A stretch of DNA of 64,000 nucleotides, taken from the NCBI RefSeq assembly GCF_001854765.1, contig NZ_LJJE01000129.1:1-64000 (forward strand). Reading direction: 5' to 3'. The stretch's first letter is position 1. Every line of letters starts with the position of its first letter. The DNA is from Vibrio sonorensis (GTDB taxonomy: Bacteria; Pseudomonadota; Gammaproteobacteria; Enterobacterales; Vibrionaceae). Made by a program: the position numbers and the translations under genes. Shown here one piece after another: positions 57,454 to 64,000 of the stretch. The notes beneath the pieces are model-generated. The model was not told where the DNA came from. It saw only the letters and a program-made list of their open reading frames with translations, and made no database searches.

Positions 57454-59490
57454 ATGCCGAATACAAAACAAATTAACTCTTTGGCATTTCGCCAAGCAAA
57501 GACAGTCTTTCTAGTGTCCGTCATACTAGGGCTGTGCTTTAGCTTTTATCACATTCTGGTGGATGTCCATCAGGAGCAACGACGCATTGAAGAACACTAC
57601 CAATTCAAACTATTGCAAAACTACTCCAATGCCAGCCAAGCGGCATATCACCTAAATCAGTTATTAGCCGAGCAAGTTGCCTCTAGTTTAATGACAGACC
57701 CTGCGATTTATCGCGTAGAAATTATTGATGATTTTGGCGATCGGCTAACGCAAAGGGAGAAGAGCATTTCATTGCAAGGTACGTTTACAGAAGCCTTGTC
57801 TAGCTACTTAACTCCATCTTCACCGATTTATCAAACTGAACTTCATCAACCTAATTCCAATGTAGTTGTCGGTACTCTGAGTTTTTCTGTCAACGGGGCA
57901 AATATCGCAAAGGAGTTTATTTCCAAGACCAGCAAAATCATTCTGTTTGATTTGATACGAAATGTTTTGCTTACTTCCATTTTATTGATCTTTTTCTACT
58001 ACAAACTTTCAAAGCCCTTAGTAACGCTTATCGACTGGGTGCGTTCACTGCAAAACAAACAGACCGCGCAGCTCCCAGCACTGGCTCGAAATCACGATGA
58101 CGAACTTGGGCACTTAGCTAACACCTTCCACAACCTTTGGAAAGACAGAGAAGCGGCCGAAGCCAAACTAAATCAACTGGCCTACTACGATACGTTAACA
58201 GGCTTAGCGAACAGAAGCTTACTGTTACAGATGCTGGGCAAGGCAATTGATTCTGCAAACCAGTCTAAGACCTCCGGAGCGCTTTTCTATATGGACTTAG
58301 ACAGGTTTAAAACCATCAATGATTCTCTGGGACACACCATAGGTGATCACTTAATAAAAGCTATCGCCATGCGGATGGAAGCGTGGCTGAAAGAAGACTA
58401 CATTGCCGCGCGAATCGGGGGCGATGAATTTGCACTCTTGCTGCCATATTTACCCACTGAAAAAGTACACGATGTGGCTCAACAGCTGTTAGCTTTAATT
58501 TCTAATCCCTATTCTATTGATGACCACCAGCTCTATTGCACTGTCAGTGTCGGTATTGCGACTTTCCCATCCGTTGGCTGCAACAATATAGATGTACTCA
58601 GACAAGCAGACACGGCGCTTTACCGCGCCAAAGTCGCGGGTCGCAACAAGTACATGTTCTATGAACCAGAAATGCAAGCTCAGGTGGATTCATTTTTAGA
58701 AATAGAAAAAGGTCTTCACGAGGCCATCAATAAAGAGCAGCTAGAGCTCTATTATCAGCCTCAGGTCAACGAACATCATCAAATCGTGGGAGTCGAGGCA
58801 CTTATCCGTTGGAATCACCCACAAAGAGGACTACTGCCACCGGGTGTATTTATGCCGATTGCAGAGGAGACGGGACAGATCCTTCAAATTGGCGATTGGA
58901 TAATTGAGCAAGCGTGTTATCAATATTCCCGATGGCAACAGCAAGGGGTACTGCCAGAAAGTTTCCGTCGTTTGGCAATTAACATTAGTCCGTTGCAGTT
59001 TTCTCAACACACTTTTGTCGAACACGTATATCACGTGTTAACTCAAGCGGGGATCAGCGGTGAGCATATCGAGTTGGAGATAACCGAAAACTTGCTGTTA
59101 GAAAACGTCGACGCTGCAGTTCAAAAGATGGCAGAGCTCAAAGAGCACGAGATCAAAATTTCGATCGACGACTTCGGAACCGGTTATTCATCCCTGCGTT
59201 ATTTAAAACACCTTTCGGTAGATGTACTAAAAATCGACCGTTCGTTTGTGACTCAGCTTCATATGGATGAAAGTGACCAAGCGATAGTCGATACCATTAT
59301 CATGACGGCCCGTCGTTTAAACTTAGAAGTTATCGCCGAAGGAGTGGAGGACTGCCATGAACTCAACGCGCTGAAGAAGATGGGGTGCGATCAGTTCCAA
59401 GGGTACTTGTTCGATAAGCCTCTTCCAGCCGCCGAGCTAACGGAGCGATTTGAACAAAACTTCTACCTATTGAAGGGGCACCAGTGGTAA
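57454..59490 (+). CDS. Membrane GGDEF-EAL cyclic-di-GMP protein
   Basis: A 678-residue signalling protein: membrane helix (about 16-36), periplasmic sensor region (about 37-170), second helix (about 170-188), HAMP-like segment, GGDEF domain with GGDEF at 322-326, and EAL domain with EAL at 448-450 and DDFGTGYSS near 573. Both catalytic motifs are intact; no RxxD inhibitory site precedes GGDEF. It could be a phosphodiesterase, a cyclase or both. In V. cholerae the same slot next to prfC holds VC0658 as I recall. AAGGAG is 19 bases upstream of the ATG, a poor spacing, so the start is uncertain. Confidence 0.88.
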   Translation: MPNTKQINSLAFRQAKTVFLVSVILGLCFSFYHILVDVHQEQRRIEEHYQFKLLQNYSNASQAAYHLNQLLAEQVASSLMTDPAIYRVEIIDDFGDRLTQREKSISLQGTFTEALSSYLTPSSPIYQTELHQPNSNVVVGTLSFSVNGANIAKEFISKTSKIILFDLIRNVLLTSILLIFFYYKLSKPLVTLIDWVRSLQNKQTAQLPALARNHDDELGHLANTFHNLWKDREAAEAKLNQLAYYDTLTGLANRSLLLQMLGKAIDSANQSKTSGALFYMDLDRFKTINDSLGHTIGDHLIKAIAMRMEAWLKEDYIAARIGGDEFALLLPYLPTEKVHDVAQQLLALISNPYSIDDHQLYCTVSVGIATFPSVGCNNIDVLRQADTALYRAKVAGRNKYMFYEPEMQAQVDSFLEIEKGLHEAINKEQLELYYQPQVNEHHQIVGVEALIRWNHPQRGLLPPGVFMPIAEETGQILQIGDWIIEQACYQYSRWQQQGVLPESFRRLAINISPLQFSQHTFVEHVYHVLTQAGISGEHIELEITENLLLENVDAAVQKMAELKEHEIKISIDDFGTGYSSLRYLKHLSVDVLKIDRSFVTQLHMDESDQAIVDTIIMTARRLNLEVIAEGVEDCHELNALKKMGCDQFQGYLFDKPLPAAELTERFEQNFYLLKGHQW

Positions 59491-59516
59491 AGGTGATTCA
59501 CAACAAGCAGTAGGGA

Positions 59517-59966
59517 TTATTCGAAGTAACTGCAGGTCATGATAACGGCGTTCTCTTTGCCGTTTTCAGTGGGATAGTAGTTTACTCGTACATCTATCTG
59601 ATTGAATCCACACGACTCATAAAGCGCAATCGCCCTGCGGTTACTCTCTCTCACTTCCAACCAAGCGCTTTCCGCATCGGCCTGCTGACACATAGCCAAA
59701 AAGGCCTCCATCAGCTTATGCCCATATCCGCTCCCCTGATAAGAGGGGGAAACAGCAATATTCAGCAACGTCACCTCTCCGACGATATTTTGGGCATAGA
59801 AGTAACCTATCACTTGCTCATCTAACAACAAGACTCGGTGGCAAGCTCCCCTGCTATCTAGTTGAGACAACAAGTGACGAGACCACGGATGGCTATGAGC
59901 CGCGTTTTCAATCTCAACAATACTTGTAAGATGAGCTTCTAAAGTGTTGGTTATTGTTAGATTCAT
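59517..59966 (-). CDS. rimI: Ribosomal protein S18-alanine N-acetyltransferase RimI
   Basis: GNAT acetyltransferase that acetylates the N-terminal Ala of ribosomal protein S18. The 149-residue protein shows the acetyl-CoA loop QGSGYGHKLM (near 80) and the RimI motif LEVRESNRRAIALYESCGF. The start is taken at 59966 because ATGA overlaps the holD stop, a classic coupled start. A reading from 59990 is possible. holD-rimI is a conserved operon. Confidence 0.93.
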   Translation of the reverse strand: MNLTITNTLEAHLTSIVEIENAAHSHPWSRHLLSQLDSRGACHRVLLLDEQVIGYFYAQNIVGEVTLLNIAVSPSYQGSGYGHKLMEAFLAMCQQADAESAWLEVRESNRRAIALYESCGFNQIDVRVNYYPTENGKENAVIMTCSYFE

Positions 59967-60364
59967 AGCTTTGCTCTGATCTGTTGCCATAGCGCTCGCT
60001 TCTCTTGCTGATTATTAGCTAATTCGGTCAGAGAAGGAGAAGAGACGAGATGCGTAGTAAAAGGCAACTCGACACTTTCACAACCACAAAACCAAACCCA
60101 AGAAAGGCTCGGTTCGGCGATTTGCGACAGTTGCTCAGGCGCAATCACACGAACTTGAGGCAGTGTCAAAGCCATCGCTTTAACAATATTATCTAACAGA
60201 GGAACAGTATCGCCTTGGGGAGCAGCGGGGGTCACAAGTAAGAGCTCACACTCACTATCGAGTTCAATCTTAGCTTGCTGATAGCCTTCTAATCTTTGAG
60301 GATGAATCAATTGATAACAATCGATCCCCATTTCATTTAGATAGGTAGAATCTCGGTTAGACAT
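59963..60364 (-). CDS. holD: DNA polymerase III psi subunit HolD
   Basis: Psi subunit of the clamp-loader complex; links SSB-chi to the tau/gamma complex. The 133-residue protein opens MSNRDSTYLNEMGIDCYQL, matching the chi-binding N-terminus of HolD, and has the WVWFCGC segment of the psi fold. Weakly conserved family, so support is from this pattern and the overlap with rimI (ATGA). Confidence 0.9.
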   Translation of the reverse strand: MSNRDSTYLNEMGIDCYQLIHPQRLEGYQQAKIELDSECELLLVTPAAPQGDTVPLLDNIVKAMALTLPQVRVIAPEQLSQIAEPSLSWVWFCGCESVELPFTTHLVSSPSLTELANNQQEKRALWQQIRAKL

Positions 60365-60460
60365 AAAAACACATCACAGTTAGAACTTGAGTAATGCTAA
60401 CAAAGTCGTGTCTTTGCTGCTACGGATAAATCGCTCCGCAACAGCACGGCAGACGCGGTA

Positions 60461-60964
60461 TTACAGTTGGTCAAACTCAGGGCAGTAGCCAATGCGGCCT
60501 TTAACACCATCCAAGTTCGCGCCCGTTAGATCGACAACTTGGAAAATCCCTTCAGGCAACGACCATTTGGTATCCAATTGATACGCACTAGCAGATTCAA
60601 ATCCAAATCGTCCATAGTAAGCAGGATCGCCAACAACCACGCAAACCGGATATCCAAACTCACGCAGTGAAGCAAAACCTTCTTCTATCAGTTTTTGTCC
60701 TATGCCTTTATTGCGGTACTCTTCTTTCACGGCAAGTGGCGCAAGGCCTTGCCAACTGGTTTCTTCACCGTTAAGCGTCACCGGGCTAAACATAACGTGC
60801 CCAATCACTTCGCCCTCATCAGTACAAGCCACTAAAGACAAAGTGAGATTTCCATTCTCTCGCAGACGCATCACTAGCTCTGCTTCAGCTTCAGTTTCAA
60901 AAGCAGACTTAACCAGTTGGTCAATGACCAAAATATCAGCCGGCGCTTCAGTTCGTAATAGCAT
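60461..60964 (-). CDS. GNAT family N-acetyltransferase (YhbS-type)
   Basis: A 167-residue GNAT acetyltransferase with the acetyl-CoA signature EYRNKGIGQKLIEEGFASLR (about 83-102) and GDPAYYGRFGFESA (about 112), typical of the YhbS group. Substrate unknown. In E. coli yhbS sits next to yhbT (ubiT) and yhbU/V (ubiUV), the same neighbourhood as here. Confidence 0.88.
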   Translation of the reverse strand: MLLRTEAPADILVIDQLVKSAFETEAEAELVMRLRENGNLTLSLVACTDEGEVIGHVMFSPVTLNGEETSWQGLAPLAVKEEYRNKGIGQKLIEEGFASLREFGYPVCVVVGDPAYYGRFGFESASAYQLDTKWSLPEGIFQVVDLTGANLDGVKGRIGYCPEFDQL

Positions 60965-61031
60965 TTACAACCTCATTATCTGTTTGAGAGGAATTGTATA
61001 TAAGTTGTTGCCTTTAAGCTACGCTTGCGTC

Positions 61032-61571
61032 CTAGCTCTCAGAAAGTGCGACTCTATTTGTCTCTGATGGAATTATCTCAGGAGTTTCGGTTAATCCTTT
61101 TTGGACAAAATCAGCAAGTTGGTCAAGTAATACCTTAAGCGCTTTAGGCAAAACGTCTAGGTCTACGCTGTCCATCAAGTTCTTAACTTCTAAGCCGAGT
61201 TCCGTATCCCCTTCGATAGAAAGACGGCGCTGGAAAAATAGCGTATCGGGATCTTCTTTGCGGCCTGCAATCAACACCAAATCATTTAAGTTACCACTGA
61301 ATGAAACATCTTCAACTTGAGGTCGTTCTGCTACCACTAGCTTTTCATCTTGATAGCTGATATACCACCTTAGTTGCATATCTTTCACTTCAATTTTCAA
61401 CCACTTGTCTTCAAGAAACTCAAAGTCGCCATCCTCTAATGCCTCTGAGAACACGGTTTTCAGTCCTTCCAACAAGGCTTTTTTTTGAACAAACTGAGGC
61501 AATAAGTGGACTGGAGGTCTCAAAATTGATGCCGCGTTTTCAACTAATTGATTGCGTATCTTGTTAATCAC
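61032..61571 (-). CDS. ubiT: UbiT (YhbT), SCP2 lipid-carrier for anaerobic ubiquinone synthesis
   Basis: SCP2/sterol-carrier domain protein of 179 residues. In E. coli, UbiT with UbiU and UbiV makes ubiquinone without oxygen. The sequence shows LEGLKTVFSEALEDGDFEFL (about 30) and DTLFFQRRLSIEGDTELGLE (about 110), the SCP2 core. No signal peptide. ubiU begins at 63937 on the other side of the GGDEF-EAL gene, so the ubiTUV genes flank it. Confidence 0.9.
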   Translation of the reverse strand: MINKIRNQLVENAASILRPPVHLLPQFVQKKALLEGLKTVFSEALEDGDFEFLEDKWLKIEVKDMQLRWYISYQDEKLVVAERPQVEDVSFSGNLNDLVLIAGRKEDPDTLFFQRRLSIEGDTELGLEVKNLMDSVDLDVLPKALKVLLDQLADFVQKGLTETPEIIPSETNRVALSES

Positions 61572-61765
61572 GAGCGTTATCCGTTAATTTGTACACAGAA
61601 TTGCTCATCATACGGAAAGTGATAAGAGTGAACCCTGTTGTGCATCAATAAACCTTTAGATGCCTTCAAGCCTTTTATCTATCTGCAATCGCAGTTATAG
61701 TTAGTGCATTACATGCCCTAAATTCGCTTCCAGTTGATATTGCTTCTTGAAGACTTGGTAGAACT

Positions 61766-63811
61766 TTGATGCCTTCACAATCACTACAGCGCTGGTTTGC
61801 AAAAATGACGGCTAAAAGCCCATTCTTTTTTGCAATCTTAGATGACCAACACAACTATATCGTGGTCAATGAACGCTATTGTGATGTAGCAGGACTCACT
61901 GCCAATGAACTTATCGGTATGAACGATAGCCAAGTGTTTGGCGAGCACTATTACCATCACCTCAAACCTTATTATCACCGAGCTTTTGAAGGTGAAAACA
62001 TTGAAGCGGAAATTACGCTCAATGAAATCGATCTCGAAACGAGCCTGCACTTTTCCGTCTCTTCCATTGACGATGACAACAACACTCGACACATCGTATT
62101 CCAAGCCGTAGACACTTCAGAAAAGCAGCTTTTAACCCGCTCTTTAGAAGAGTCTGAAGGCAAGTATTCTACGCTGGCAAAACTCTTGCCCGATGGATTA
62201 ATGCTGATTGAAGATGACTACATCTTGTCCGCAAATCCATCTGCGGTCCGATTGCTGGGGTTTGAGTCAGTGGGCGATCTGCTAGGTGAAGAGATGTCGA
62301 GCCTGTTTATCGATGAAAACTCTAAACTGGTTTTTGAAGATACCTTAAGCGAACAGCTCACCAAGGCACCGCTGGTTTGCTTAACGGGCCCTAAGTGTGG
62401 TTTTGAAAGGAAGGTACGCCTTCACGCTCACGATACCCAAAATTTGGGTAATAGAAGCCAATTGCTGCTGATTCAAGACGCTGACGACGCCCCAAAACCA
62501 CTTTCGGAAAAAGCCACTCAAGAAGATGCGCATATCGATTCGTTGACCGGGCATTACAATCGCCACGGGTTCACCAAGCGACTAGAGCAGTTGATACACA
62601 ACGAAACCCCGCTATTGCTGCTCTATCTGGATATCGATAACTTCAAAAACATCAATGATTCATTGGGCCACCACATTGGTGACAAAGTGATCAAAGAAGT
62701 CTCTTCAAGGCTAAAACGCCTATTACCGCCCAGAGCAGTACTGGGGCATTTGGGTGGTGATGAGTTTGGGTTGATCCTTCCTGAACCAGATAACACGCGT
62801 ATGGCGGAAATGTTATCCGACCGTATTATTTCACTGATCAATCAGCCTTTTGATCTTCACCATTTCAGCAAGCGTCTCGCGTGCTCTATCGGCAGTGTCA
62901 CTTATCCCGGGGACGGCAACGACGCCAGAATACTACTGCAAAACGCCGATACCGCAATGTATGAGGCCAAAGACCGCGGCCGAAATCGTTTGATTAAATT
63001 TAACGATCAAATGAACAAAGAAGCACGTATGCGTTTGTGGCTTGAGATAGAACTGCAAAAAGCCTTACAGCAAAACGGTCTAGAAGTCTGGTATCAACCA
63101 AAAGTAAACGCGCGCGACTTTAGTATCAACGGCGCCGAAGCTCTGATCCGTTGGAAACACCCAGTGGAAGGTTATATCAGCCCAGGGGCCTTTATTCCCG
63201 TCGCAGAAAAGGCCGGTTTGATTGAGCACCTTGGTCGCGTAGTGATGCGAGAGGTTTTTGCTACAGTGAAACGCTGGAAACTCCAAGGTATCCTACCAGG
63301 TAGAGTGGCGATTAACCTATCACCAGAACAGTTTGGTAATCCAAAGCTTATCGACTACATGGAAAAGCTATTGAGAACCACTGAACTCGACCCTTCCTGT
63401 ATTACCTTCGAGTTAACAGAAAGTGCAGTGATGAGTGATAGTGACCACACTATTCAAATGCTCAACGCCATTAAAAAGCTGGGCTTCTCCCTTTCTATCG
63501 ATGATTTTGGAACTGGTTATTCATCGCTTTCCTACTTAGCTCGCTTTCCTATTGATGAGCTTAAAATAGATCGCGCATTTATCACGGATATCGACACCTT
63601 GCCAAAACAGGTGACCGTGATTGAAAACATCATCAATTTGGGTAAATCTCTTAACATTAGCGTCGTTGCCGAAGGGGTGGAAACTCAGCAGCAAGCCACT
63701 TTGCTGTCAAACCTCAACTGCCACTCTATTCAAGGCTTCCATTTCTATCGTCCACAGCCCAAACAAGACGTAGAAGAGCTGTTTGCCCAAAACCGTCGTC
63801 ACAAAGCCTGA
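61766..63811 (+). CDS. rocS: PAS-GGDEF-EAL cyclic-di-GMP protein (RocS-like)
   Basis: A 681-residue cytosolic signalling protein without membrane helix. Two PAS domains (about 10-120 and 130-230), a GGDEF domain with GGDEF at 330-334, and an EAL domain with EAL at 458-460 and DDFGTGYSS near 582. Both motifs look intact. Position next to ubiU (VC0652 slot) and ubiT matches V. cholerae RocS (VC0653), which lowers c-di-GMP and controls rugosity and motility; this is from memory. No RxxD site precedes GGDEF. Net activity cannot be told from sequence. Confidence 0.87.
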   Translation: MMPSQSLQRWFAKMTAKSPFFFAILDDQHNYIVVNERYCDVAGLTANELIGMNDSQVFGEHYYHHLKPYYHRAFEGENIEAEITLNEIDLETSLHFSVSSIDDDNNTRHIVFQAVDTSEKQLLTRSLEESEGKYSTLAKLLPDGLMLIEDDYILSANPSAVRLLGFESVGDLLGEEMSSLFIDENSKLVFEDTLSEQLTKAPLVCLTGPKCGFERKVRLHAHDTQNLGNRSQLLLIQDADDAPKPLSEKATQEDAHIDSLTGHYNRHGFTKRLEQLIHNETPLLLLYLDIDNFKNINDSLGHHIGDKVIKEVSSRLKRLLPPRAVLGHLGGDEFGLILPEPDNTRMAEMLSDRIISLINQPFDLHHFSKRLACSIGSVTYPGDGNDARILLQNADTAMYEAKDRGRNRLIKFNDQMNKEARMRLWLEIELQKALQQNGLEVWYQPKVNARDFSINGAEALIRWKHPVEGYISPGAFIPVAEKAGLIEHLGRVVMREVFATVKRWKLQGILPGRVAINLSPEQFGNPKLIDYMEKLLRTTELDPSCITFELTESAVMSDSDHTIQMLNAIKKLGFSLSIDDFGTGYSSLSYLARFPIDELKIDRAFITDIDTLPKQVTVIENIINLGKSLNISVVAEGVETQQQATLLSNLNCHSIQGFHFYRPQPKQDVEELFAQNRRHKA

Positions 63812-63936
63812 TCAACCAATCACAGCGCATTACAACCCTGTTATATCTAACCGAAACCTGCCTCACATCAATTCAGTCGTTCACAATTGTTCATAAAATG
63901 CAGAACAATTTTGACAATAATAAATGGTAACGCGCA

Positions 63937-64000
63937 ATGGAACTACTTTGCCCTGCTGGTAACTTACCTGCGTTAAAAACCGCGATTGATTGTGGCGCAG
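63937..64000 (+). CDS. ubiU: UbiU (YhbU, U32 peptidase family), 5' end only
   Basis: The first 21 codons, MELLCPAGNLPALKTAIDCG then A, are almost the same as the start of E. coli UbiU. Only the first 64 bases are in the window. With UbiV it forms the Fe-S hydroxylase module for oxygen-independent ubiquinone synthesis. The 125-base gap after rocS holds its promoter; I found no clear FNR box. Confidence 0.85.
   Translation, partial: MELLCPAGNLPALKTAIDCGA

Noticed and set aside
57439..57480. TTG start at about 57445 for the GGDEF-EAL gene, because AAGGAG is better spaced
   Set aside because: That frame ends after ten codons; the ATG at 57454 leads into the hydrophobic N-terminal helix.

Overview
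This window looks like a stretch of the large chromosome of a Vibrio (Gammaproteobacteria). The evidence is the gene content and order: clpB next to an rrn leader, rluD-pgeF, bamD, raiA, pheA, mbaA, slt-trpR, ettA, plzA, tyrA-aroF, btsSR, nagZ/anmK/murQ, cstA, ispH-fkpB-lspA-ileS-ribF, murJ/rpsT, hlyU, nhaR, nptA, thyA-lgt-ptsP-rppH/mutH, tas, vpsR, lysS-prfB, brnQ, trmN6-srmB, prfC, two GGDEF-EAL genes, rimI-holD, ubiT and ubiU. As I recall it, this is nearly the order of the Vibrio cholerae VC0652-VC0711 interval read backwards. No prophage, insertion sequence, integron, CRISPR array or tRNA gene was seen. It is core chromosome.

Layout. Positions 1-400 hold the leftward promoters and boxA of an rRNA operon whose 16S gene lies just outside. 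Positions 436-4809 carry rluD-pgeF-clpB leftward, with bamD divergent. Positions 6046-7794 hold raiA and an attenuated pheL-pheA. Positions 8210-11411 hold a c-di-GMP gene (mbaA-like), yjjX and trpR. Positions 11433-18206 hold slt, ettA, plzA and the TyrR-type aroF-tyrA operon. Positions 18456-27042 hold the BtsS/BtsR two-component system, cell-wall recycling genes (nagZ, anmK, murQ) and a CstA-type transporter preceded by a five-copy, 20-bp-period BtsR-like operator array. Positions 27142-35236 hold ispH, fkpB, lspA, ileS, ribF, murJ and rpsT. Positions 35302-45078 hold hlyU, nhaR, nptA and the five-gene leftward run rppH-ptsP-TSUP-lgt-thyA, with mutH divergent. Positions 45109-64000 hold tas, a DUF1127 gene, vpsR, prfB-lysS, brnQ, trmN6, srmB, prfC, two more GGDEF-EAL proteins, holD-rimI, ubiT and the start of ubiU.

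Three things stand out. (1) At least ten single-base losses break or alter nine genes (mbaA, yjjX, trpR, anmK, fkpB twice, murJ, DUF1127, vpsR, prfC). In every case a G on the coding strand restores the frame. This is either a systematic sequence error or a real burst of -1 mutations. (2) The roughly 620-bp rppH-mutH gap carries four full DnaA-box matches, several near matches, an IHF-like site and six GATC sites. It is the probable counterpart of Escherichia coli DARS2. (3) An exact 20-bp repeat array of ACC(A/G)CT(T/C)A lies upstream of cstA, 5 kb from btsSR, and points to a pyruvate-responsive circuit.

Cyclic-di-GMP signalling is dense here: three GGDEF-EAL enzymes, one PilZ receptor and the c-di-GMP-binding regulator VpsR. 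Two of these five genes (mbaA, vpsR) are frameshifted as read.
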